DNA from: Corynebacterium ciconiae DSM 44920
Lineage (GTDB): Bacteria; Actinomycetota; Actinomycetes; Mycobacteriales; Mycobacteriaceae
Length of the DNA stretch: 64,000 bases
Direction of reading: 5' to 3'
Assembly (NCBI RefSeq): GCF_030440575.1
Contig: NZ_CP047189.1
Coordinates: forward strand, 1,178,001 to 1,242,000
Below are positions 44,511 through 51,958 of the stretch, in pieces. Under the pieces are notes generated by a model. That model ran no database searches and was not told the origin of the DNA. It worked only from the letters and a program-made list of their open reading frames with translations. Each line of letters opens with the position of its first letter. The first letter of the stretch is position 1. The position numbers were made by a program, and so were the translations under genes.

Positions 44511-45197
44511 ATGGCCATCATTGTGATCACCGGAACTAACACCGATGTGGGGAAAACCTATGCCACCGCCGCGCTGGCCGCGGTGGCCAGCGACATGGGA
44601 GTAGCCGTTACCGTGGTGAAACCAGCCCAAACTGGGGAACCAGAAGGGCGAGGTGATCTAGCCACTGTGCAGCAGCTGTGTCCTGCAGTGGAGCAGGTGG
44701 TGGAATTCGCCCGCTATCCCGAGCCGCTCGCGCCCAATATCTCGGCCCGGCGCGCCGGTATGGCGCATCTCGAGCTGGCGTCCACCGTGGAGAACATCGC
44801 GGCGCTTGATGAGCCAGGCAGGCTGGTGTTGGTGGAGGGCGCCGGCGGGCTTTTGGTGCGGATCGCCGATGAGTGGACGATTGCGGATGTGGCCGCAGGT
44901 TTGTCGGCGCCGCTGCTCATCGTCACCTCGGTGGGGTTGGGCTCGTTAAATCTGGCCGAGTTGAGCGTGGAGGCTGCGCGGGCCCGCGGCATTGAGGTGT
45001 TGGGGCTTATTGGCGGTAGTGTGCCGAAGGATCCAGATCTGGCGACGCGGTTGAATGTGGATGAGTTTAGCGTCGTCACGCATTGCCCCTATGTGGCGAG
45101 TGTGCCCCGTGGTTCGGCGCGTTACGAGGATGAGACGGCGGTGCGCGCTCTGATAGCTGATCTGACCGGCAGCGGTGATACACTGGGCGGTCGATAA
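44511..45197 (+). CDS. bioD: Dethiobiotin synthetase
   Basis: ATP-dependent ring closure of diaminopelargonate with CO2. 228 residues with the P-loop GTNTDVGKT (8-16), VKPAQTGEPEG, and VEGAGGLLVR. TAAGGAGTTGCC precedes the ATG. Neither bioB nor bioF is in the window, so the organism may need a pimelate-derived precursor or has them elsewhere. Confidence 0.95.
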   Translation: MAIIVITGTNTDVGKTYATAALAAVASDMGVAVTVVKPAQTGEPEGRGDLATVQQLCPAVEQVVEFARYPEPLAPNISARRAGMAHLELASTVENIAALDEPGRLVLVEGAGGLLVRIADEWTIADVAAGLSAPLLIVTSVGLGSLNLAELSVEAARARGIEVLGLIGGSVPKDPDLATRLNVDEFSVVTHCPYVASVPRGSARYEDETAVRALIADLTGSGDTLGGR

Positions 45198-45223
45198 TTG
45201 CACCGCAAGTTTTAGGAGCATAC

Positions 45224-46171
45224 ATGACACCTTCCGCTCGCCGAGATGGCACACCGGACAACAAGGGCTTCCGCTCGCGTTCGTCCCGTCGTGCCGAGTC
45301 GGCTCAACCGAATTCCGCAGAGCAGCCCGAACAGCGCGCCCAGCGCGGCAGCTCCATCTACGTATCTCAGGCAAAGCCGGCGCGCCACCAGCATGTCAGC
45401 ACCGAGGATCTTGGCGCGAACCCCTCCCAGGACAAGGGCGAGGGGGTGCGTTTGCAGAAGGTGCTCGCCCAGGCGGGTGTTGCTTCGCGGCGCATGTCCG
45501 AGCGTCTCATCGATGAGGGGCGAGTTGAGGTCAATGGCCGTATCGTGACCACTCAGGGGGTGCGCATCGATCCGAATAACTCGGTGGTGCGCGTCGATGG
45601 GGTGCGCGTGCGTATTGACGAGAATCTGCAGTACTTTGTGCTCAATAAACCTCGGGGTATGCAGTCGACGATGAGCGACGATATGGGCCGGCCCTGCGTG
45701 GGCGATATCGTGGGGGAGAAGCTCTCCGCCGGGCAGCGCCTGTTCCATGTGGGCCGTTTGGACGCCGACACAGAAGGTTTGTTGCTGCTGACCAATGATG
45801 GCGAGCTGGCTAATCGGCTCATGCACCCGCGCTACGAGGTGTCTAAGACCTATGTGGCTAATGTTCTCGGCGAGGCTGATCGCAAGCTCATCCGGCAGCT
45901 GCGCGAGGGCATCGAGCTGGAGGATGGCATCGCGAAGGCAGACAAGGTCAGCATTATCGACGCCAACCAGGGCCGTTCGCTGGTGCGTCTGGATCTGCAC
46001 GAGGGGCGCAAGCACATTGTGCGCCGCATGCTCAAAGAGGCCGGCTACCCGGTGCAGCGTCTCGTGCGCACGAAGCTGCACACCGTGCAGCTAGGGGAGC
46101 AGACCCCGGGTTCTTTGCGGGCCTTGAACGACTCCGAGCTGCGTAGCCTTTATAAGGCTGTCGAGCTCTAG
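45224..46171 (+). CDS. rluB: 23S rRNA pseudouridine synthase, RluB/RsuA type
   Basis: 315 residues. A ~65-residue Arg/Ser/Gln-rich disordered N-terminus precedes an S4 domain (LQKVLAQAGVASRRMSERLIDEGRVEVNG) and the pseudouridine synthase domain, with catalytic D180 in GRLDADTEGLLLLTNDG and EGRKHIVRRML. In actinobacteria the member upstream of cmk-der is the RluB-like enzyme acting on 23S. TAGGAGCATAC precedes the ATG. Confidence 0.9.
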   Translation: MTPSARRDGTPDNKGFRSRSSRRAESAQPNSAEQPEQRAQRGSSIYVSQAKPARHQHVSTEDLGANPSQDKGEGVRLQKVLAQAGVASRRMSERLIDEGRVEVNGRIVTTQGVRIDPNNSVVRVDGVRVRIDENLQYFVLNKPRGMQSTMSDDMGRPCVGDIVGEKLSAGQRLFHVGRLDADTEGLLLLTNDGELANRLMHPRYEVSKTYVANVLGEADRKLIRQLREGIELEDGIAKADKVSIIDANQGRSLVRLDLHEGRKHIVRRMLKEAGYPVQRLVRTKLHTVQLGEQTPGSLRALNDSELRSLYKAVEL

Positions 46172-46191
46172 GCGAGGGGCGTGAGTGATTC

Positions 46192-47004
46192 ATGAAATCG
46201 ACAATTGCTAATAAGCCCGCCGGCGGGTTGATTGTGGCCATTGACGGACCGTCTGGCACCGGCAAGTCCAGCGCGTCTCGAGCCCTTGCCACGCGGCTGT
46301 GCGCCAAGTATCTCGACACCGGCGCAATGTATCGCGTGGCCACGTTGCACGTGCTGCGGCGCGATATTCACCCGGATGACACCGATGCGGTGATCGAGGC
46401 AACCGTGCATCTGCCGCTGGCGGTCAATGATGATCCCGAGTCCACCGAGGTGTTGCTCGACGGCAAGGATGTCTCCCAGGAGATCCGCGGCCCAGAGGTG
46501 ACCCAAGCTGTGTCCACCATCTCCGCCATTCCGGAGGTGCGGGAGAACCTTGTGCGTCTCCAACGCACTCTGGCCGCCTCTGCGGGCCGCTGCATCGTGG
46601 AGGGCCGCGACATCGGCACGGTGGTGCTCACCGACGCTCCGGTGAAGGCCTTTCTTACCGCCAGCCCCGAGGTGCGCGCGCAACGACGCTACAAGCAAGA
46701 CCGCAAGGCCGGACGCAAGGTTTACCTCGAGGATGTCTTGGCGGATGTGAAGCGCCGCGATGAGGCCGATTCCTCTCGCGCCGCCTCGCCGCTCAAGCCC
46801 GCCGAGGATGCGCACATCATCGATACCTCCGAGATGAGCTTCGAGGAGGTGCTCGACTCCCTAGTGGCACTCGTGGAATCCTCCGCCATCGCCACCGAGG
46901 CCGCACCCGCTCAGACAGAGCAGGCGGCAGCGGCTGACGCCGCAGGCGATTCCCCCGAGCCCATCCCATCCACCGACACCACCGCCGAGAGGAGGCGATC
47001 ATGA
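46192..47004 (+). CDS. cmk: Cytidylate kinase with acidic C-terminal tail
   Basis: Phosphorylates CMP and dCMP. 270 residues; the kinase occupies about 1-228 with P-loop [15 protein letters not shown] (about 19-33), [19 protein letters not shown] and [12 protein letters not shown]. The last ~40 residues (from about [14 protein letters not shown]) are an Ala/Glu/Pro/Thr-rich tail not found in typical ~225-residue enzymes. Its stop overlaps the der ATG by 4 nt. Confidence 0.94.
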   Translation: MKSTIANKPAGGLIVAIDGPSGTGKSSASRALATRLCAKYLDTGAMYRVATLHVLRRDIHPDDTDAVIEATVHLPLAVNDDPESTEVLLDGKDVSQEIRGPEVTQAVSTISAIPEVRENLVRLQRTLAASAGRCIVEGRDIGTVVLTDAPVKAFLTASPEVRAQRRYKQDRKAGRKVYLEDVLADVKRRDEADSSRAASPLKPAEDAHIIDTSEMSFEEVLDSLVALVESSAIATEAAPAQTEQAAAADAAGDSPEPIPSTDTTAERRRS

Positions 47005-48701
47005 GTAGCACCGAAGACAAGAACAACTCGACGAACAGCGCTCGCGACAGCAAAACCTACGAGGATCTTGATCGCGATACCGAGTTCGTCTACGCCGTCG
47101 CCGATGGCGGTGAGCTGCCGGCCGATGAGGCTTTTAGCGAAGAAGAGGTGCTCGCTCCCGGCGAAGGATACGGCGCCGCGGATTTCGACGAGGAGGACTT
47201 CGACGAAGCCGACTTTGGTGAGGTCTACTACGCATCAGGTTACGGCGAGGATGACCTGGAGGATCTCGAGGTACCTGGGCCGGTGGATGAGAACGATCCC
47301 CGTTTTGGCCCCGATGGCCCGCGCACCGAGGAGGAGTGGGCTGAACTCGAGGCCGCACTGGGCATTACCTCCCCAGATATCGTGGAAGAGCAGCTGTGCA
47401 CTGTGGCTATCGTGGGACGGCCAAATGTGGGTAAGTCCACGCTGACGAACCGTTTCTTGGGACGTCGCGCCGCTGTGGTGGAGGACTTTCCCGGCGTCAC
47501 CCGCGATCGCGTGAGCTATTTGGCGGAGTGGAATGGCCAGCGCTATTGGGTGCAAGACACCGGCGGCTGGGACCCCGACGCCAAGGGTATGCACGCCGCG
47601 ATCGCTCGCCAGGCGGAAAACGCCATGGCTGAGGCTGACATCATCCTCTTCGTGGTGGATACCACGGTGGGCATTACCGATGCCGATGCGGTGATGGCCC
47701 GCAAACTGCACCGCGCCGATGTGCCGGTGCTGGTGGTGGCCAACAAGTTTGAGTCGGACGGGCAGTATGCCGAAATGGCCGAGTTCTACGCCCTCGGCTT
47801 GGGCGATCCCTATCCGGTTTCTGCGCTGCACGGCCGCGGTGGGGCCGATGTGCTCGACGAGGTCGTGCGCTTGTTCCCCGAGCAGCCCAAGGCGGCCTCG
47901 ATTACCTCGGGGCCGCGTCGAGTAGCGCTGGTTGGTAAGCCGAACGTGGGCAAGTCCTCGCTGTTGAACAAACTCACCGGCGAGGATCGCGCCGTGGTGG
48001 ACAATGTCGCGGGCACCACCGTCGACCCAGTGGACTCGATGGTGCAGCTGGACAACCAGCTATGGAAGTTCGTGGACACCGCCGGGTTGCGCAAGAAGGT
48101 TAAGCACGCCCGCGGACACGAGTTCTATGCCTCCCTGCGCACTAAAAACGCCATTGATGCCGCCGAGGTGTGCGTGCTGCTGGTGGATTCCTCCCAGCCG
48201 ATCACAGAGCAGGACCAGCGCGTGCTCGGCATGGTGATCGAATCCGGTAAGGCGCTGGTGATCGCCTATAACAAGTGGGATCTGATGGACGAGGACCAGC
48301 GCTATCTGCTGGAACGCGACATCGAGGAGAAGCTGGCGCATGTGCCGTGGGCACGGCGGGTAAACATTTCCGCCAAGACTGGGCGCGCTCTGCAGAAGAT
48401 TGAACCCATGCTCATCGAGGCCCTAGACAGCTGGGATAGCCGCATCTCCACCGGCAAGCTCAACAACTGGGTACGTGAGACCATCGCTCAAAACCCGCCG
48501 CCGATGAAGGCAGGCCGCCTGCCCCGTGTGCTCTTTGCCACCCAGGCTTCCACCCGCCCGCCGGTGATCGTGCTGTTTACCACCGGCTTCCTCGACGCCG
48601 GCTACCGCCGCTATCTGGAGCGCAAGTTCCGCGAGTCCTTCGGCTTCGAAGGCTCCCCAGTGCGTATCGCAGTGCGCGTGCGCGAGAAGCGCAAGCGTTA
48701 G
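47001..48701 (+). CDS. der: Ribosome-associated GTPase Der (EngA)
   Basis: Tandem-GTPase factor for 50S assembly. 566 residues. About 1-130 are an acidic extension (Glu/Asp/Tyr-rich) beyond the usual ~440-residue protein. The first G domain starts near residue 135 (GRPNVGKST at 139), the second near 308 (GKPNVGKSS at 312), both with DTAG/DTGG switch II and NKxD motifs (ANKFES-type in the first, YNKWD in the second), and a C-terminal KH-like domain ends the protein. Confidence 0.95.
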   Translation: MSSTEDKNNSTNSARDSKTYEDLDRDTEFVYAVADGGELPADEAFSEEEVLAPGEGYGAADFDEEDFDEADFGEVYYASGYGEDDLEDLEVPGPVDENDPRFGPDGPRTEEEWAELEAALGITSPDIVEEQLCTVAIVGRPNVGKSTLTNRFLGRRAAVVEDFPGVTRDRVSYLAEWNGQRYWVQDTGGWDPDAKGMHAAIARQAENAMAEADIILFVVDTTVGITDADAVMARKLHRADVPVLVVANKFESDGQYAEMAEFYALGLGDPYPVSALHGRGGADVLDEVVRLFPEQPKAASITSGPRRVALVGKPNVGKSSLLNKLTGEDRAVVDNVAGTTVDPVDSMVQLDNQLWKFVDTAGLRKKVKHARGHEFYASLRTKNAIDAAEVCVLLVDSSQPITEQDQRVLGMVIESGKALVIAYNKWDLMDEDQRYLLERDIEEKLAHVPWARRVNISAKTGRALQKIEPMLIEALDSWDSRISTGKLNNWVRETIAQNPPPMKAGRLPRVLFATQASTRPPVIVLFTTGFLDAGYRRYLERKFRESFGFEGSPVRIAVRVREKRKR

Positions 48702-48722
48702 CTGCTCGCTTATCGACGCTTC

Positions 48723-48758
48723 AAGCCCCTCAACCAGTCACATCGGTTGAGGGGCTTA
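48723..48758. terminator. Bidirectional terminator between der and the PASTA gene
   Basis: AAGCCCCTCAACC (48723-48735) pairs perfectly with 48744-48756 around an 8-nt loop. It sits between convergent genes and can serve both strands. Confidence 0.7.
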
Positions 48759-48803
48759 AGTGGTGATGACCTAAGGCTCGAGCGCCCGCGTAAGCGGAGC
48801 GAG

Positions 48804-49655
48804 CTACTCGATGACCAAAGTAACGGGAGTGGACTTATCCGTCTCGGTTCCGGCCGGCGGATCAACGCGCGTCACCGAGCCCCCGAGCAGGTCTGCGCCA
48901 CTGATCTCTGCACCGGAGGCATCGACCGTGCGGACATCGCTAAAGCCGCGGGCCTTCAATTGTGCCACCGCGACTACGCCGTTATCGCCCATCACATCCG
49001 GTACAGCGGTAGCTGGTGCCTGAACCTCGGAAGTCAGCGACTCTACGGACTCGCGCAGCCTGTCTGTTTCTTCCTGGAGGCGCTGCTGCACGGCTGGATC
49101 CTCGGTGGGGGCTGGGGCCTCCGGCTCAACTGTCTCCGTTACGGTTTCCACCGGCGGTGGAGTAGTCGTGGACTCGGCGGTGTTCTCGCCATCGCGGCCG
49201 AAGGCAAACATGCCCACCACCACGGCGAGCACGACGAGAGCGACCACCGCGATAATCCACGGCATCGCCGAGGACTTCTTTGGCTCCTGCGGCGGGGCAT
49301 AGTTCGGCGGAGGATAAGCCGCCGGTTGAGGTTGCCCGTAGGGCTGGCCCTGGGGCTGATCATAGGGTTGCTGGGGCTCGTAGCCCTGCTCGTCCTCTAA
49401 GGGGGCGTAATACTGGCGCGGATAGTTCTCCTCTGGGGTCTGCTGGCTGCCCTGAGGGCCTAAGTACTGAGTCTGTTCAGTACGGGGTTCGGGCTGTGCG
49501 TCGTGGGCCCCAAGATACTCGGTGGCAAAATCGTCGGCGTCATCGTAGCTGTTATAGGAATCCTCCCGCCCGTACTGTGAGGTATCGCGCGGGATGAAAC
49601 GGGTGGGCTCATCGCCGTTATCGTCCCACGAATTCCGCTGCCTATCGTCCGTCAT
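48804..49655 (-). CDS. Single-span membrane protein with one PASTA domain
   Basis: 283 residues. Residues 1-125 are a cytoplasmic, disordered tract rich in Gln, Tyr, Pro and Asp with two YLG repeats (TEYLGAHDAQ, TQYLGPQGSQ). One membrane span lies at about 132-154 (WIIAVVALVVLAVVVGMFAF). An extracellular Thr/Pro/Glu linker and short coiled coil lead to a C-terminal PASTA domain (VPDVMGDNGVVAVAQLKARG to the end). PASTA domains bind peptidoglycan or lipid II. No kinase domain is present, so it is not a PknB itself; a cell-wall sensing or tethering role is inference. Confidence 0.8.
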   Translation of the reverse strand: MTDDRQRNSWDDNGDEPTRFIPRDTSQYGREDSYNSYDDADDFATEYLGAHDAQPEPRTEQTQYLGPQGSQQTPEENYPRQYYAPLEDEQGYEPQQPYDQPQGQPYGQPQPAAYPPPNYAPPQEPKKSSAMPWIIAVVALVVLAVVVGMFAFGRDGENTAESTTTPPPVETVTETVEPEAPAPTEDPAVQQRLQEETDRLRESVESLTSEVQAPATAVPDVMGDNGVVAVAQLKARGFSDVRTVDASGAEISGADLLGGSVTRVDPPAGTETDKSTPVTLVIE

Positions 49656-49846
49656 TATCTATCCTTTCAGCACGTGCCGAGACTTCACCGACCGCGCCAA
49701 CGCTGCTCTCAAGGGGTGCGCGCAGCCGTGCCTTTAGGGTAGTGGCTCCCACAGCATCTACCAAGCACTTACCGCCAGCTATGTGCACCCCAAACACATT
49801 GTGCTCAACGCCTAGCCCTGGGTAGGGAGTACATGGGCGCCAAAGA

Positions 49847-49886
49847 CTCAAGCCGCAGTCCGGAAAAATCCAAACTGCGGCTTGAG
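49847..49886 (-). terminator. Terminator downstream of tRNA-Pro
   Basis: A perfect 13-bp stem (CTCAAGCCGCAGT, 49847-49859, with 49874-49886) lies just past the tRNA 3' end. It is followed by TCTTTGG on the minus strand and, on the plus strand, by A-rich sequence. Confidence 0.55.
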
Positions 49887-49897
49887 ATAAAAAAGAG

Positions 49898-49971
49898 TCG
49901 GACTGACAGGATTTGAACCTGCGACCCCTACACCCCCAGTGTAGTGCGCTACCAAGCTGCGCCACAGTCCG
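49898..49971 (-). tRNA. tRNA-Pro (anticodon GGG)
   Basis: On the minus strand, a 7-bp acceptor stem CGGACTG/CAGTCCG closes a cloverleaf. The D arm contains AGCTTGGTAGCGC, the anticodon arm CTACA-CTGGGGG-TGTAG gives anticodon GGG, and the T arm contains GGTTCAAATCC. CCA is not encoded. 74 nt. A lone tRNA in the gap between the PASTA and SEC-C genes. Confidence 0.96.
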
Positions 49972-50054
49972 ATGTTGATCACCGCAGATCCCTTGGGCGG
50001 GGCTGCGTTATCCAACAGCGAGTAGATTACAGCAGTGTTGGTAGGGGAGTCCAA

Positions 50055-50498
50055 TCAGCAGGTCACAGGCGTTCCGGTGGTGTAGAACCACCGGCCGTTA
50101 CGGCGCTCAAATAGCGAGTGTTCCCGTTGTACTTCGCGGCCTGAAGGGCCGCGAACATAGGCGGCGAAGCTCACCGAGCCCTCCGTATCCATCGGCCCGC
50201 CGCGAGTGCTACTGAGGATATCGAGCCGATAAAAACGCGTCTCCTCGCTGTCGAGAGTGATCTCATCTGGGCGGTGCTCTGGTGCCCACGTGGCCATGAG
50301 GTAGCCGGCAAAACCAACAGCGAAGGCACTGAAGCGAGACCGCATCAACGCCTCAGCTGTGGGGGCAGGCCTAGCCTCTTCCAGCTTCCATCCGCAGTCC
50401 ACGCCGTGATAGATCCCGCAGCAGTCGCCGTAGCTCAACCCCGAGCAGCAGGGGCAGCGTTTCTCGGGGGCGAGCGGTTGGGCAGGGTGGTTACTCAT
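50055..50498 (-). CDS. YchJ-family SEC-C motif protein
   Basis: 147 residues. N-terminal cysteine cluster CPCCSGLSYGDCC of the SEC-C/YchJ type, expected to bind zinc, then an NTF2-like domain (LMRSRFSAFAVGFAGYLMATW, ERNGRWFYTTG). Function is unknown. ATG 50498 overlaps the stop of the upstream hydrolase gene by 8 nt, so the two are translationally coupled; a longer frame to 50585 runs inside that gene and is rejected. Confidence 0.88.
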   Translation of the reverse strand: MSNHPAQPLAPEKRCPCCSGLSYGDCCGIYHGVDCGWKLEEARPAPTAEALMRSRFSAFAVGFAGYLMATWAPEHRPDEITLDSEETRFYRLDILSSTRGGPMDTEGSVSFAAYVRGPSGREVQREHSLFERRNGRWFYTTGTPVTC

Positions 50499-51693
50499 CG
50501 CGGTCTTCGATACGCACATGAGAGAGCATCGCCGAGACTGGGGAATTATCGCGGGCGGCGAGCAACTCGGCGCGCTGCTCATCACTTAGATCACCGATCA
50601 GGGCGATCTTGCGGCGGAGCACCGGCTGCTCGCTGTCGGCGCCGACGACCTTGGTCACAGAGACCCGGACGTCGTCAAGCTCGCGAATGCGTCCCTCGCG
50701 AGCGGCTGCTCGGATCTCCTCCGAGGTAGCGGCTGCCAGGGCGGCGATAAGCAGGGACGTGGGAGCAATGCCTAGATCCTTGCCGCCACGCTCCTTCTCG
50801 CGGTCCGTAGTGAAGCTCCGCGATCCTGTGTGCACTAGGTCCGTGAACTTACCGGCGGGAATCGACTGGGCTTCGGCCACGCCCTCGGGGAGGATGTCCT
50901 CTGCTTCCGAATCTGCCGTGGACTGCAGATAGGGCCGCACCCATGTGGAGATCAGATGCGCCGCGCGCTGGGCGGCGCCGGGACGGGTGGCGAGGTGATC
51001 GACCTTATCCAAGGCCACCAAGGACTTTGGGTAGCGGGCGCACAGGAAGATCTTCTGGGCATTATCGATGCCGACCGTTTGATCCACTGGGGAGTGCAGC
51101 AACAACAGGGGCACCTTCAGCCGGTGCAGGTAGCTCTCTGGGTTGACCTCGGCGAGATCCTCGAGGAATTCACGAGAGATAGTGATATCGCGCCCGCCGA
51201 GCTTCAGCGTGACCGCCCCGTGCTCATCCACCTCACCGATGCGATCCGCGAAGTGCAACACCGCGTGGGCAGGATCGAAGGGCGCCCCGAGTGTGGCCAC
51301 CGCCTTGATGGACTTCATGCGTTCGATGCCATTCGCAGCCACGGCCCGCAGCGCGGCCGCACCGCCGAGGGAGTGGCCCACCATCAACTGCGGGGCCTCG
51401 TAGTGCTCCTCAAGCCAATCGTAGGCGGCGCGGATATCGGCCACGTTTGAGCTAAAAGAGGTGCGGGCAAACTCGCCTTCCGACTGGCCTAGGCCGGGAA
51501 AGTCGAAACGCAGGCAGGCAATGCCCTCATCGGCCAAAGTCTTCGACACTCGCGATGCTGCAGGGGTGAAACGCGAACCGGTGAAGCAGTGCGCAAACAT
51601 GGCGAAGGCACGAGGGGTGCCGTCAGGGAAATCGATGGTTCCCGCCATGAGCGAGCCGGTGGAAGAAGGCAGTTTAACTGAGACTGAATGCAT
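50491..51693 (-). CDS. Alpha/beta hydrolase fused to a degenerate OsmC domain
   Basis: 400 residues. About 1-250 are an alpha/beta hydrolase with nucleophile elbow GHSLGG, acid in HSPVDQTVG and catalytic histidine near KVDHLA. From about residue 270 a C-terminal OsmC-like domain follows. In OsmC proteins two cysteines reduce organic peroxides, typically in a GAC or GGC motif and in CPV or CSV. Here the corresponding spots read AALAAATSEE and DNSPVSAML, so both are lost. The fusion is known as a family, but this copy cannot use the thiol mechanism. ATG 51693 fits a TAGACT hexamer 8 nt upstream. Confidence 0.85.
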   Translation of the reverse strand: MHSVSVKLPSSTGSLMAGTIDFPDGTPRAFAMFAHCFTGSRFTPAASRVSKTLADEGIACLRFDFPGLGQSEGEFARTSFSSNVADIRAAYDWLEEHYEAPQLMVGHSLGGAAALRAVAANGIERMKSIKAVATLGAPFDPAHAVLHFADRIGEVDEHGAVTLKLGGRDITISREFLEDLAEVNPESYLHRLKVPLLLLHSPVDQTVGIDNAQKIFLCARYPKSLVALDKVDHLATRPGAAQRAAHLISTWVRPYLQSTADSEAEDILPEGVAEAQSIPAGKFTDLVHTGSRSFTTDREKERGGKDLGIAPTSLLIAALAAATSEEIRAAAREGRIRELDDVRVSVTKVVGADSEQPVLRRKIALIGDLSDEQRAELLAARDNSPVSAMLSHVRIEDRDE

Positions 51694-51701
51694 GGTGCCC
51701 A

Positions 51702-51707
51702 AGTCTA
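51702..51707 (-). promoter_or_regulatory. -10 hexamer TAGACT, leaderless start of the hydrolase-OsmC gene
   Basis: On the minus strand TAGACT ends 8 nt before ATG 51693. The gap to secA2 (51703-51958) contains no gene. Confidence 0.4.
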
Positions 51708-51958
51708 ACCAGTGGGCCTCGGCTCTTCAGCGCTGCCCAAGCCATAGCGGATGGATGTGCTCTGAACTGCACGGATAGTGCTGTGTCTCGGAGGTAGGGA
51801 AGGCAGAGTGTCGAGCGGAGGTGGGATGGGTGAGTCTAGGAGGCTGCCGGCGGTGTCTGAGGCGGGCGCTAAGCTAAACACCGATAGCACGCGATTGCTT
51901 CGCAGGCCGGCACGCCGCCAGGCCTTGAGGAGCTGCCCGAGGAGGATGGCCAAAAACA

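Noticed and set aside
48747..49400. Plus-strand 217-residue frame opposite the PASTA gene
   Set aside because: Overlaps the der terminator region and the conserved PASTA coding sequence; no start signal or family features.
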